Assembly (NCBI GenBank): GCA_035526435.1
Contig: DATLCI010000015.1
Coordinates: 1-18,402, forward strand
DNA: 18,402 nt
Source: DATLCI01 sp035526435
Lineage (GTDB): Bacteria > Acidobacteriota > Terriglobia > Terriglobales > Acidobacteriaceae
Reading direction: 5' to 3'
Both the position numbers and the translations under genes were made by a program. Positions 5,911-14,211 of the stretch are shown here, piece after piece. Numbering within the stretch: position 1 is the first letter of the stretch; each line of letters begins with the position of its first letter. The notes beneath the pieces were generated by a model. The model was not told the origin of the DNA, searched no databases, and worked only from the letters and a program-made list of their open reading frames with translations.

Positions 5911-7428
5911 CTATGGCTTGCCGGCGTCTGCCGCCGGCTTCCAGCGCAGGATCGGCTTCCGGTTCGCCGTCACTTCATCCATGCGTTCAACGCGGGCGGT
6001 GTGCGGCGCGTTCAGGATGATCTCCGGATTGGACCCGGCTTCGGCGGCGATGCTACGCATGGCGTCGATGAACAGATCGAGCTCTTCCTTAGGCTCGCTC
6101 TCTGTGGGCTCGATCATGATGGCGCCGTGGTCGGCGACGATCAGCGGAAAAGCCGTGGTGTAGGGATGAAAGCCGTAGTCGATGAGCCGCTTAGCGATGT
6201 CGCCAGTTTTCACGCCGTTCTGTGCCTGGAGGCGATGGCTTAATACCACTTCATGCATGCTGGGCGATTTAAACGGCAGATCGTAAACGTCTTCCAGCTT
6301 TTTGCGCACGTAGTTCGCCGTCAGCACCGCATCTTCTGTGGTTTGGCGAAGACCGTCTGGACCATTGGCGAGGATGTAGGCCAGGGCGCGAACGTGCATC
6401 CCAAAGTTGCCGTAGAACGCCTTTACTCGGCCGATAGATTTTGGGCGGTCGTAATCGAAGGCAAGGCGTCCGTCTTTGGCGGTGATGACGGGCGTCGGAA
6501 GAAATGGTTCAAGATGTTTTTTGATCGCAACCGGCCCGGAGCCAGGACCGCCGCCGCCGTGAGGTGTGGAGAAGGTCTTGTGCAGGTTCAGGTGCATGAC
6601 ATCCACGCCGAAGTCACCGGGACGGGCTTTGCCCACCAGCGCATTCATGTTGGCGCCGTCCATATAAAGGAGCCCGCCCTTGTTGTGCATAAGGTCGGCG
6701 ATCTTATGGATGTCTTCTTCAAAGACGCCCAGCGTGTTCGGATTGGTGAGCATCAACGCCGCAACGTCCTCATTCATCTGCTCAGCGAGGGCGTTGATGT
6801 CAACCATGCCTTTGGCGTTGGAGCGGAGATTCTCGACTTCATAACCACAGATGGCAGCGGTGGCGGGGTTGGTGCCGTGCGCGGAGTCGGGAATAAGGAT
6901 CTTCTTGCGCTGCTTCCCTTGCGCTTCGAAGTAAGCGCGCACGAGCATGATGCCGGTCATCTCGCCATGCGCGCCGGCGGCGGGCTGAAGCGTGATGGCA
7001 TCCATGCCCGTGATCTCGATGAGCGCCTGCGATAGTTCATGCATGACGCGCAACGCGCCCTGTGCCATCTTCTCCGGCAGATAAGGATGCGCATTGGCGA
7101 GACCATCTAACCGGACGACCGTCTCATTCACGCGGGCGTTGTACTTCATGGTGCAAGAGCCCAGAGGATACATGCCGAGGTCGATGGCGTAGTTCCAAGT
7201 AGAGAGGCGAGTGAAGTGACGGATGATCTCGAACTCACTGACCTCGGGCATTTCACCCAGATTTTCACGGACCGCCGCGCCCAGCACTTTCCCTGCGTCC
7301 ACTTCCGGGACATCGAGCGGCGGCAACCGATAACCGCGCTTACCGGCGGAAGAACGTTCGAAGATCAGCCCTTCGTTCTGGCTGACGTGGCGAGTGACTT
7401 TCTTGATGTTCTTGTTCACGTCACTCAT
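5911..7428 (-). CDS. gcvPB: Glycine dehydrogenase (decarboxylating) subunit 2
   Basis: This is the C-terminal half of the P protein, which with GcvPA removes CO2 from glycine and passes the aminomethyl group to lipoylated GcvH. The 505-residue product carries the PLP-binding lysine K284 in LNLHKTFSTPHGGGGPG, and other conserved blocks such as YPLGSCTMKYN (87-97), QPAAGAHGE (148-156) and DSAHGTNPA (181-189). The length is normal for the split form. The frame is open for 20 codons further upstream, but the start used here (MSDVNKN) overlaps the gcvPA stop as ATGA, the usual coupled arrangement. The stop is one base from the next gene, so the operon continues. Confidence 0.97.
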   Translation of the reverse strand: MSDVNKNIKKVTRHVSQNEGLIFERSSAGKRGYRLPPLDVPEVDAGKVLGAAVRENLGEMPEVSEFEIIRHFTRLSTWNYAIDLGMYPLGSCTMKYNARVNETVVRLDGLANAHPYLPEKMAQGALRVMHELSQALIEITGMDAITLQPAAGAHGEMTGIMLVRAYFEAQGKQRKKILIPDSAHGTNPATAAICGYEVENLRSNAKGMVDINALAEQMNEDVAALMLTNPNTLGVFEEDIHKIADLMHNKGGLLYMDGANMNALVGKARPGDFGVDVMHLNLHKTFSTPHGGGGPGSGPVAIKKHLEPFLPTPVITAKDGRLAFDYDRPKSIGRVKAFYGNFGMHVRALAYILANGPDGLRQTTEDAVLTANYVRKKLEDVYDLPFKSPSMHEVVLSHRLQAQNGVKTGDIAKRLIDYGFHPYTTAFPLIVADHGAIMIEPTESEPKEELDLFIDAMRSIAAEAGSNPEIILNAPHTARVERMDEVTANRKPILRWKPAADAGKP

Positions 7429-8750
7429 TTCCCCACCGCCTGCGCAGCGGCATCGATCTGCGCCTTGGCCACCAGTTCCGTGCAACACCAGACCGCCGAA
7501 TTACCCAACTCCGGGTAATAACGGTTAAGTGGAAGTCCGCCGATGATCTTCTGGTCAAGCAGCTTATCGTTTATCTGCTTGGCCGCGCCGGGAGTCTGTA
7601 CGACGAATTCATTGAAGCGCGGGGCACCGTCGAAGAGGATTTTGGCCGACTTCTTGAACTCACCAACGGCGTATGCGGCCTTGGAGAGATTTTGCTTGGC
7701 GAGTTCTTTGAGTCCTTCGCGGCCATAGATACACATATATATAGTGGCCATGAGAGCAACTAAACCTTGGTTCGTACAGATGTTTGAGGTCGCCTTTTCG
7801 CGACGGATATGCTGCTCGCGCGTTGAAAGGGTCAGCACGAAGCCGCGCTTTCCTTGCCGGTCCGTAGTTTGTCCCACGAGACGGCCGGGCATCTGGCGAA
7901 CGAACTTTTCGCGCGTAGCCAGCACGCCGACATACGGGCCGCCGTACCCGAGAGGCACGCCGAACGACTGCGCTTCCATGGTGACGATGTCAGCTTCCAC
8001 CGGCGGCTTCACGATGCCAAGGGATAGTGCTTCCGCGATGGAGACGATCAGCAGCGCGCCCTTCTTGTGGGCGATGTCGGCCACTGCGGCCACATCTTCA
8101 ATGGTGCCAAAGAAGTTCGGGGACTGGATGACGACGCAGGCGGTCTCATCGGTGATAGCAGCGTCGAGCGCCTTCAAGTCCACGCGCCCAGTTTCGAGGA
8201 ACGCAGTCTCAGCGATTGGCATACCTTGATGCTGGGCGTAGGTGCGCAACACTTCACGATATTCAGGATGCACGCTGCGGGCTATGACCGTACTGCTGCG
8301 CCCGGTGATGCGGATGGCCATCATGACTGCTTCGGCGATGCCGGTGGAGCCGTCATAAAGCGACGCGTTCGCCACTTCCATGCCGGTGAGTTCGCAGATC
8401 ATGGTCTGGAATTCGAAGATGGCTTGCAGTGTTCCCTGGGAGATCTCCGCCTGATAGGGCGTGTAAGCGGTAAAGAATTCGCCACGCGAGATCAGCGAAT
8501 CAATCACGACCGGCCGGTAGTGATAATACGAGCCCGCGCCGAGCATGATGCTGTAGCCGGCGGACATGTCGCCGGCAAAGCCCTTGAAGTAGTCCACGAT
8601 CTCGGCTTCGCCCATCTGGCGAGGTCCATGGAGGTCGCCCTTCAGGCGATATTCAGCGGGGATGTGAGAGAAAAGATCGTCAATATTGCGGGCGCCAACA
8701 GCATCGAGCATCGCGCGTCGGTCGGAGTCTGAGTTCGGAAGATAGCGCAT
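7425..8750 (-). CDS. gcvPA: Glycine dehydrogenase (decarboxylating) subunit 1
   Basis: This is the N-terminal half of the split P protein and forms a complex with GcvPB. The 441-residue product shows the family blocks MRYLPNS at the start, GAGSYYHYRP, RGEFFTAYTPYQAEISQGTLQ, ELTGMEVANASLYDGSTG, QSPNFFGTIED, GVPLGYGGPYVG and RREKATSNICTNQ. It has the aspartate-aminotransferase-like fold without its own PLP lysine, as is normal for this subunit. It lies 56 bases after the gcvH stop and overlaps gcvPB by four bases. The 56-base gap shows no terminator. Confidence 0.97.
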   Translation of the reverse strand: MRYLPNSDSDRRAMLDAVGARNIDDLFSHIPAEYRLKGDLHGPRQMGEAEIVDYFKGFAGDMSAGYSIMLGAGSYYHYRPVVIDSLISRGEFFTAYTPYQAEISQGTLQAIFEFQTMICELTGMEVANASLYDGSTGIAEAVMMAIRITGRSSTVIARSVHPEYREVLRTYAQHQGMPIAETAFLETGRVDLKALDAAITDETACVVIQSPNFFGTIEDVAAVADIAHKKGALLIVSIAEALSLGIVKPPVEADIVTMEAQSFGVPLGYGGPYVGVLATREKFVRQMPGRLVGQTTDRQGKRGFVLTLSTREQHIRREKATSNICTNQGLVALMATIYMCIYGREGLKELAKQNLSKAAYAVGEFKKSAKILFDGAPRFNEFVVQTPGAAKQINDKLLDQKIIGGLPLNRYYPELGNSAVWCCTELVAKAQIDAAAQAVGK

Positions 8751-8806
8751 TCAGTTTGGGAGTCTCGTGGGTGGACCTGGGTACCAGTCGCTATTTGATG
8801 GATAAA

Positions 8807-9196
8807 TCACTTAGAAGATTCTTCGGCAACGTACTTCTCATAATCAGCCGAGTCGAGCAGGCTTTTTAGTTCACCGGGGTCCTTCAGGTTGATCTTGATC
8901 ATCCAGGAGCCATGCGCGTCGGAATTGATCGTTTCCGGAGAATCAGCCAAAGCTTGATTGATCTCAGTGACGGTGCCGGAAGCCGGAGCATACAGCTCAG
9001 AAACTGCCTTCACGGATTCGACCGAGCCGAAAGACTTGTGGGCCGCAACTTCGGTGCCCGGCTTGGGCAGGTCAACGAACACGATGTCCCCCAATGAATT
9101 CTGGGCGTGGTCGGTGATGCCGATGGTAGCGCTGTTGCCTTCAACCTTGATCCACTCGTGCTCTTTGGTGTAACGAAAATCTGCGGGATACGCCAT
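8807..9196 (-). CDS. gcvH: Glycine cleavage system H protein
   Basis: The 129-residue product is the lipoyl carrier that shuttles the aminomethyl group among the P, T and L proteins. The lipoylation site is K63 in GSVESVKAVSELYAPASG, and the family start (YTKEHEWIKVEG, ITDHAQNSLGDIVFVDLP) is intact. The length matches bacterial H proteins. A good ribosome-binding site (GAGGTG) lies eight bases before the ATG, one of the clearest in the window. It sits 45 bases after gcvT. The lipoamide dehydrogenase (L protein) is not in the window and is normally shared with other complexes. Confidence 0.98.
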   Translation of the reverse strand: MAYPADFRYTKEHEWIKVEGNSATIGITDHAQNSLGDIVFVDLPKPGTEVAAHKSFGSVESVKAVSELYAPASGTVTEINQALADSPETINSDAHGSWMIKINLKDPGELKSLLDSADYEKYVAEESSK

Positions 9197-9241
9197 CTGG
9201 CTTTCACCTCGAAAATTTGTCCTCGCGCAACCGGAACCTGA

Positions 9242-10390
9242 TTAAGCCTTAATTTCTTTTTTCGGCTTCTTGTAAAACGGTGTAGGAACGACCTTGGCCT
9301 TAACTTTTTGTCCGCGAATCTCGACGTTCACTACCGTCTCCAATGGAGAAAAAGTCGGCGGAACATAGGCGAGCGCGATGTTCTTCTTGAGGAATGGTGC
9401 AGGCGAGCCGCTGGTGATGTAGCCGATCTCATTTCCGGCGTCGTCGAAGACCTTGTAGCCGTCGCGGCCGATGCCGCGCTCCATCATCTCCAGGCCGACC
9501 AGGATACGTTTCAGCCCAGACGCTTGCGCCTTTTCCAGAGCTTCGCGGCCAACGAAGTCACCTTTTTCGGGGGTGAACTTTGCGTAGCGTCCAAGATCGG
9601 CTTCAAATACGTTGATGGTTTCCGATATTTCATGGCCATAGAGCGCCATTTTTGACTCCAGACGCAAGGTGTTGCGCGCACCGAGACCGCAGGGGACGAT
9701 CCCAAAGTCTTTCCCGGCTTCCATCACTTCATTCCAGACGCGCTCGCTGGTAGGTTCATCGGAGGGAACGTAGATCTCAAAACCATCTTCACCGGTATAT
9801 CCGGTGCGGGCGACCATCGTGTTGGGAATACCGCAAACGGTGCCGTACTTGAACCAGTAATTCTTGATGGTGGAAAGATCGACATCCGTCAGCTTCTGGA
9901 CAACCTCAACCGCCTTCGGACCTTGAATGGCGAGTTGGGTGTAGTAATCGCTGACTTCCTTGGGATGGCAGTTGAAGCGGGCCACGTTCTGGCGCACCCA
10001 ATCCCAATCCTTTTCCCGCGTGCCGGCGTTAATGACGAGCAGGTAATCGTTCTCGCCGAGCTTGTGGACGATCACGTCATCGACAAACGTCCCCTCGGGA
10101 TAAAGGAGCGCAGAATAATGGGCCTGGCCGATCTGGAGCTTTGAAGCATCATTCATGCTGATGTGCTGAACGGCGGCCAGGGCTTGTTTGCCGATGATCA
10201 GGATGTCGCCCATGTGGCTGACGTCGAAGACGCCGACCCCAGTGCGGACCGCCATATGCTCTGCGATCAATCCGGAATACTCCACGGGCATGTCCCAGCC
10301 GCCGAAATCCACCATTTTGGCGCCTAACCGGCGGTGGACGGCGTTGAGTGCGGTCTTACGCAGAGCGGAAGTGGTTCCGGAAGCTGACAA
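9242..10390 (-). CDS. gcvT: Glycine cleavage system aminomethyltransferase (T protein)
   Basis: The T protein transfers the methylene group from aminomethylated GcvH to tetrahydrofolate and releases ammonia. Conserved blocks are LRKTALNAVHRRLGAKMVDFGGWDMPVEYSG, FDVSHMGDI, the acidic pair in FVDDVIVHK (folate site), ARTGYTGEDGFEIYVP, GLGARNTLRLE and the C-terminal beta-barrel (GYITSGSPAPFLKKNIALAYV). The frame extends to a GTG at 10459, giving 405 residues. I prefer the TTG at 10390 (382 residues, normal length) because GAAAGGGA lies just before it and a likely promoter overlaps the GTG. It is the first gene of the leftward glycine cleavage cluster. Confidence 0.95.
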   Translation of the reverse strand: MSASGTTSALRKTALNAVHRRLGAKMVDFGGWDMPVEYSGLIAEHMAVRTGVGVFDVSHMGDILIIGKQALAAVQHISMNDASKLQIGQAHYSALLYPEGTFVDDVIVHKLGENDYLLVINAGTREKDWDWVRQNVARFNCHPKEVSDYYTQLAIQGPKAVEVVQKLTDVDLSTIKNYWFKYGTVCGIPNTMVARTGYTGEDGFEIYVPSDEPTSERVWNEVMEAGKDFGIVPCGLGARNTLRLESKMALYGHEISETINVFEADLGRYAKFTPEKGDFVGREALEKAQASGLKRILVGLEMMERGIGRDGYKVFDDAGNEIGYITSGSPAPFLKKNIALAYVPPTFSPLETVVNVEIRGQKVKAKVVPTPFYKKPKKEIKA

Positions 10391-10451
10391 CGGGTCCCTT
10401 TCGATGGCAGAGCTTAAGGTCCGGGAGACGAACCAATCGCGAACCCATAAC

Positions 10452-10479
10452 GTTATCACGCGATTTTTAAGCGGGTCAA
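10452..10479 (-). promoter_or_regulatory. Candidate promoter of the glycine cleavage cluster
   Basis: On the minus strand TTGACC (10479-10474) and GATAAC (10457-10452) are separated by 16 bases. Transcription would start near 10445, so the leader to the TTG start would be about 55 bases. The 10391-10510 stretch does not show the conserved core of a glycine riboswitch. Confidence 0.4.
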
Positions 10480-10510
10480 TCTTCTGGACAGAGAAGTCCG
10501 GAGTGGGAGG

Positions 10511-11221
10511 CTAGTCAGCGTCTTTCCTGAACCACCAGATGACCCGGCCGGCGATCTTCCAATCACCATTGCGGACGCGATAAGAGGGCACATCGGGATT
10601 CTCCGGCTTCAAGGTGAGGCCTTCCGAAGTTTTGAGCAACCACTTGATCCGGGGGCCGTGCTTCGGATGAGTCGCAAGCACCATTTTTCCGTCCAGATCT
10701 TCCGTCGACGATTGAGAAAGGTCAACGGCCACGATGGAGGCATCGGCTAAGAGCGGTTTCATTCCGTGACCTTGGTATTGCCAGCAAATGGTGCGGTCGG
10801 GATGGCTACACCAATCGCGACGAGCGACCATGAAATCTTTCTTCTCCGTGGCTGTCGGCACATCAAAGCGGGTGGCCTCCTTCGGCAGGAGCGGAAGTGC
10901 CACATAATCCATCTCGTTCAGTGATGCGGGAATGTGTAGCTTGCGGGCCAAGACTTCCGCTGGGTCGGCGCAACTGACCAGGTCTTCTTTGCTGAGGCCT
11001 GCTTCCTGCCAAAAGTACCAGCACAACGGATGGCCGATGAGCTTGCCTAATCGGAGGAAGATGGAGGAAGGAGGGCGATTGATGCCGCGCTCCCATCGAG
11101 ACGGAGCCATAGGCGAAACACCGAGAGTCTTGGCTAGCGCCGCTTGGCTTAAACCCAGCCGGTCGCGCATCTCTTCAATCTTCTTCGCCCACTCGGGGCG
11201 GCCATTCGGGGGAACAGGCAT
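10511..11221 (-). CDS. XRE-family repressor with S24-like domain lacking the catalytic serine
   Basis: The 236-residue product has an N-terminal helix-turn-helix (about 12-50; LGLSQAALAKTLGVSPMAPSRWERG) and a C-terminal domain like the LexA/CI S24 peptidases (about 120-236). In self-cleaving members the nucleophile lies in a motif close to GDSMxP. Here the matching site is GHGMKP at 151-156, with glycine 153 in the serine position. K193 in IKWL may match the catalytic lysine region. If the alignment is right, it cannot cleave itself and would need another way to be released. It ends 51 bases before the longest gcvT frame and is transcribed away from the 75-residue HTH gene. Phage-like origin is possible, but no other phage genes are seen. 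Confidence 0.8.
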   Translation of the reverse strand: MPVPPNGRPEWAKKIEEMRDRLGLSQAALAKTLGVSPMAPSRWERGINRPPSSIFLRLGKLIGHPLCWYFWQEAGLSKEDLVSCADPAEVLARKLHIPASLNEMDYVALPLLPKEATRFDVPTATEKKDFMVARRDWCSHPDRTICWQYQGHGMKPLLADASIVAVDLSQSSTEDLDGKMVLATHPKHGPRIKWLLKTSEGLTLKPENPDVPSYRVRNGDWKIAGRVIWWFRKDAD

Positions 11222-11229
11222 GCTACCGA

Positions 11230-11267
11230 TTGACTCCGTAACAGAGACGTTATATGGTGTTAACCAT
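11230..11267 (+). promoter_or_regulatory. Divergent promoter with palindromic operator candidate
   Basis: TTGACT (11230-11235) and TATGGT (11253-11258) are spaced 17 bases and point right towards the HTH gene. ATGGT-GTTA-ACCAT (11254-11267), an exact inverted repeat, covers the -10. TAAC-AGAGAC-GTTA lies just upstream (11239-11252). On the other strand TATAAC (11254-11249) could be the -10 of the repressor. A repressor at this site would act on both genes. Confidence 0.5.
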
Positions 11268-11290
11268 TACGGTCTTGGTTTTTGGCAACA

Positions 11291-11518
11291 ATGGTGACTA
11301 AGCATAACATAGATTCGGAACTGCTTCGCCACACCCTATATCGAGGTGTGTACAGTCGTGTGGCCAAGCAATTAGGTCTGGACCGGTCATACGTGAGCCG
11401 CGTCGCCAACGGGGAGCGACGTTCAAAACAGGTTGAAGCAGCCCTATTAGCCGAGATCAAGCGGATCGAGAAGATCGCGGGCAAGCGTGCAGCGGCCGCT
11501 AAAGCAGCCAGTGCTTAA
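11291..11518 (+). CDS. Small helix-turn-helix protein
   Basis: The 75-residue product (MVTKHNIDSELLRHTLYRGVYSRVAKQLGLDRSYVSRVANGERRSKQ...) contains a compact helix-turn-helix at about 22-46 (YSRVAKQLGLDRSYVSRVANGERRS), followed by a basic, alanine-rich C-terminal helix. It could be a Cro-like partner of the divergent repressor, but it lacks a full XRE domain length. The ATG at 11291 is chosen; a TTG three codons upstream is also possible. No clear ribosome-binding site is visible, and the expected transcript start is only about 25 bases upstream. Confidence 0.7.
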   Translation: MVTKHNIDSELLRHTLYRGVYSRVAKQLGLDRSYVSRVANGERRSKQVEAALLAEIKRIEKIAGKRAAAAKAASA

Positions 11519-11616
11519 GTTGTAGGGTTACCGAAGAAGATTGTAGTCCCGCCGCCCCCGGCCGCCCAGAATAATTCCCTCTTTTCAATTACCTCCCAGC
11601 ACGATAAAGTTCAGCC

Positions 11617-11787
11617 ATGGCTGACCCGTTCCGCTGTTTTCAATGTGAGAAGGAAGAGTCCAAGTGCAAGTGCGATCGCTTCTGCACTCTCTGCCAGGGC
11701 GAGTACAACGTGAGGCTTTGCCAGGACGGAATGTACTACTGCATCGACTGTCGGGAAGCCTGTGACTTCCAGGCGCAGATCGGGTAA
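11617..11787 (+). CDS. Cysteine-rich 56-residue protein, probable zinc binder
   Basis: The ORF is short and easily missed. It encodes MADPFRCFQCEKEESKCKCD and continues with CTLC, a further Cys and CIDCREAC, for ten cysteines in 56 residues (7, 10, 17, 19, 23, 26, 35, 42, 45, 49). The CxxC pairs at 7/10, 23/26 and 42/45 resemble zinc ribbons. I do not know a named family; the cysteine spacing, an ATG start and a clean TAA stop support coding. It ends 14 bases before the convergent mutase gene's stop. The ribosome-binding site is weak. A protein with two bound zinc ions is the simplest reading. Confidence 0.7.
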   Translation: MADPFRCFQCEKEESKCKCDRFCTLCQGEYNVRLCQDGMYYCIDCREACDFQAQIG

Positions 11788-11801
11788 GGCGAGCACTGCT
11801 G

Positions 11802-13412
11802 CTACAAGACCACTTCCTCCTTATATTCTCCAAAGACGCGCCGCATCACGTCCGCGATCTCGCCTACGGTGGCAAAGCTCTCCACGGCCTGAATGATCCG
11901 CGGCATCAGGTTAGCGCCATCGCGGGCCGCTTCCTCTACGCTTTGCAGCGATTTCTGCCAAACTTTGGGGTGTCTACGCGCGCGTAAAGCGCGCAGCCGC
12001 TCCAATTGTTTGCGCTCCTGCGCTTCGTCAATGCGCTGGATGGGCGTTGATTTCTCCTCATCCATCCTGAACTCATTCACGCCCACCACCACTGCATCTC
12101 CGCGATCCACCGCCTGTTGGTACTCATACGCCGCGTTCTGTATCTCCTGCTGGACGAAACCACGCTCAATGGCCTTCAGCATCCCGCCCAGAGCATCGAT
12201 CTTGGCGAGATACTCGTTCGCTTCCTTTTCAATGAGGGTCGTCTGCGCTTCGATGAAGTAGGACCCGCCAAACGGATCAACCGTCTGCGCCGCCCCGCTC
12301 TCATAGCCAATGATCTGCTGGGTGCGAAGGGCGATGCGTGCGGCTTCTTCCGTGGGCAGTCCGAGCGCCTCGTCGAACGAATTAGTATGCAGTGATTGCG
12401 TGCCGCCCAGCACGGCGGCCATGGCCTGGATCGCGGTGCGAACAATATTGACTTCGGGCTGCTGCGCTGTCAGCGTGGAGCCGGCGGTTTGAGTGTGAAA
12501 GCGGAGCATCCAGGAGCGCGGGTTTTTTGCGCGGAAATGTTCTCGCATGATACGCGCCCACATCCGCCGGGCAGCCCGGAACTTCGACACTTCTTCCAGA
12601 AAATCATTGTGTGCGTTGAAAAAGAAGCTCAGGCGCGGTGCGAAAGTATCGACATCAAGACCGGCATCGAGCGCCGCTTGGACGTACGCGATCCCGTCGC
12701 CCAGAGTGAATGCGACTTCCTGCGCGGCCGTGCTGCCGGCTTCGCGCATGTGGTATCCGGAAATGGAGATAGGGTTCCATTCGGGGAGATGCTCGTTCGC
12801 ATACGCGAACATGTCAGTGATGATGCGCATTGCTGACTTCACCGGGTAGATGTACGTCCCGCGCGAGATGTATTCCTTCAGGATGTCGTTCTGCACCGTA
12901 CCCGAGAGCTTGGCGATGTTGGCGCCATTGCGTCGGGCGACGGAAATATACAACGCGAGCAGAATGGATGCGGTCGCGTTGATGGTCATGGAAGTGGAGA
13001 TCTTTTCCAGATTGATGCCGTCGAACAGGCGCTGCATGTCCTCAATCGAATCGATCGCCACGCCCACTTTGCCCACTTCGCCGATCGCCATCGGGTGATC
13101 GGAGTCCATGCCGATCTGCGTTGGAAGGTCGAAAGCTACGCTCAGCCCCGACGTGCCGTGCGCCAGCAGATATTTGTAACGCTTGTTCGATTCTTCCGCG
13201 TCGCCCATGCCGGCGTACTGACGCATGGTCCATAGACGTCCGCGATACATGGTGGGCTGCACTCCGCGGGTGTAGGGAAATTGCCCGGGATGATTGAGAT
13301 CGCGGTCTTGTTCGAAGTCGGCGATGTCATCCGGTCCATAGACTGGTTTCGTGCCCTCTTTGTAGGCCGCTTTCTGTAAATGGCCCTTCGGGTCCACACC
13401 CCGATCCTTCAC
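11802..13412 (-). CDS. Methylmalonyl-CoA mutase large subunit without B12 domain
   Basis: The 536-residue product is the catalytic TIM-barrel half of an acyl-CoA mutase, which interconverts succinyl-CoA and methylmalonyl-CoA with adenosylcobalamin. Substrate-deciding residues point to methylmalonyl-CoA rather than isobutyryl-CoA: Y66 in RQYAG (matching Tyr89 of the Propionibacterium enzyme) and R184 in SRGTYIYP (matching Arg207). Y220 and H221 (GYHM) match the active-site Tyr243-His244. PYTRG (46-50) and TQSLHTNSFDEA are also conserved. There is no C-terminal DxHxxG cobalamin-binding domain, so a separate small subunit must be supplied from elsewhere, as in split mutases; it is not in this window. 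The GTG start overlaps the preceding stop by four bases (GTGA). Confidence 0.95.
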   Translation of the reverse strand: MKDRGVDPKGHLQKAAYKEGTKPVYGPDDIADFEQDRDLNHPGQFPYTRGVQPTMYRGRLWTMRQYAGMGDAEESNKRYKYLLAHGTSGLSVAFDLPTQIGMDSDHPMAIGEVGKVGVAIDSIEDMQRLFDGINLEKISTSMTINATASILLALYISVARRNGANIAKLSGTVQNDILKEYISRGTYIYPVKSAMRIITDMFAYANEHLPEWNPISISGYHMREAGSTAAQEVAFTLGDGIAYVQAALDAGLDVDTFAPRLSFFFNAHNDFLEEVSKFRAARRMWARIMREHFRAKNPRSWMLRFHTQTAGSTLTAQQPEVNIVRTAIQAMAAVLGGTQSLHTNSFDEALGLPTEEAARIALRTQQIIGYESGAAQTVDPFGGSYFIEAQTTLIEKEANEYLAKIDALGGMLKAIERGFVQQEIQNAAYEYQQAVDRGDAVVVGVNEFRMDEEKSTPIQRIDEAQERKQLERLRALRARRHPKVWQKSLQSVEEAARDGANLMPRIIQAVESFATVGEIADVMRRVFGEYKEEVVL

Positions 13413-13765
13413 TTGGCCTCCTTGACCGCGGCACGTTTTTGCGCGCGCCAGAAAGATGACACCGCGAAATACAGGAACAGCAAAGTGAAAAGGACACCCA
13501 AGATCACTGGCTCAACCCCCGCTTGCGCACCCCGATAGGCACGGTAGGCGCGATACGTCGCGAATCCTCCCGTAAGGGTGAAAAAGAGGAAGAACAATCC
13601 CATCGTCTCCAGGAAGAGCGCGTGCGCCACCTGGCTCACTACCGCAAGAAAGCGGCGCCCGCCGGCCAGCGAAGCGTTAACCACCCGGTTGCGGCGGATG
13701 GCCCGGCCCGCGACGCGTCCGGCGGCGCGGTGAATATGGGGGCTCGGACTGGGTTGATCGCTCAC
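13409..13765 (-). CDS. Two-helix membrane protein coupled to the mutase gene
   Basis: The 118-residue product starts VSDQPSPSPHIHRAAGRVAG and has hydrophobic segments at about 54-70 (MGLFFLFFTLTGG...) and 86-104 (PVILGVLFTLLFLYFAVSS). Between them is a short loop, YRAYRAYRGAQAG, and the C-terminus is basic (RAQKRAAVKEAK). The frame is open 25 codons upstream to 13840, but a start at the GTG gives the more natural N-terminus. I know no function. The overlap with the mutase start (GTGA) indicates co-translation. The basic loop and tail suggest both ends are in the cytoplasm. Confidence 0.65.
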   Translation of the reverse strand: MSDQPSPSPHIHRAAGRVAGRAIRRNRVVNASLAGGRRFLAVVSQVAHALFLETMGLFFLFFTLTGGFATYRAYRAYRGAQAGVEPVILGVLFTLLFLYFAVSSFWRAQKRAAVKEAK

Positions 13766-13861
13766 TTCGATGGATTCTAGCAGCGGCGGTGCCCGCCCCT
13801 GAAGGACAATGGCCTGCCGGCCAAAAAAGTACCAAACCATAGCGGTTGAGGGTGCATCTCA

Positions 13862-14194
13862 ATGGATACGCGGGACAACCAGCCCGCAAGGAAATGGGGC
13901 CCAGTGAGCAACCCTATGAAGGCACGCATCAAGGAATTAGGCGACGCGATCAATGAAACGCTCTCTAACTCAGAGCAGATCGCCGAAGTCATTGGCCGCA
14001 TCAAGGACGAAGGATATGACGTGTTCCTCGTGCTGGAGGCAACGGTAGGATTCAACCGCCAGGACGGCGAAGCTGCCGCCGACGCTCCCGACAACGTGAC
14101 TGAAATGCCGCTCCCGGAGCCTGAGCTGAAGGTCAATGCCCAGGACATGCGTTTCCTGAAATCTCTTCGTATCTCCGTAGACGACGCCGCATAG
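13862..14194 (+). CDS. Unknown 110-residue acidic protein
   Basis: The product has a helical N-terminal half (KARIKELGDAINETLSNSEQIAEVIGRIKDEGYDVFLVLEATVGF), a proline- and acid-rich linker (DGEAAADAPDNVTEMPLPEPELKVNAQ) and a short helix at the end (DMRFLKSLRISVDDAA). I recognise no family. GTG at 13904 or ATG at 13916 would be plausible later starts, because the conserved-looking part begins around MKARIKELG. It is divergent from the membrane protein gene and ends at a strong terminator, so it is probably transcribed alone. Confidence 0.65.
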   Translation: MDTRDNQPARKWGPVSNPMKARIKELGDAINETLSNSEQIAEVIGRIKDEGYDVFLVLEATVGFNRQDGEAAADAPDNVTEMPLPEPELKVNAQDMRFLKSLRISVDDAA

Positions 14195-14211
14195 TCGTTG
14201 TCTTGGTATCC

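Noticed and set aside
6253..8732. Long rightward ORFs opposite gcvPB and gcvPA (6253-7035, 8067-8732)
   Set aside because: They are the antisense of highly conserved glycine cleavage genes, show no domain sense and have biased composition typical of shadow frames in GC-rich DNA.
10391..10510. Glycine riboswitch before gcvT
   Set aside because: The leader is too short and lacks the conserved paired core; only promoter-like elements are seen.
10511..11518. Prophage region
   Set aside because: Apart from the repressor-like pair there are no integrase, structural or lysis genes, and the neighbours are core metabolic genes.
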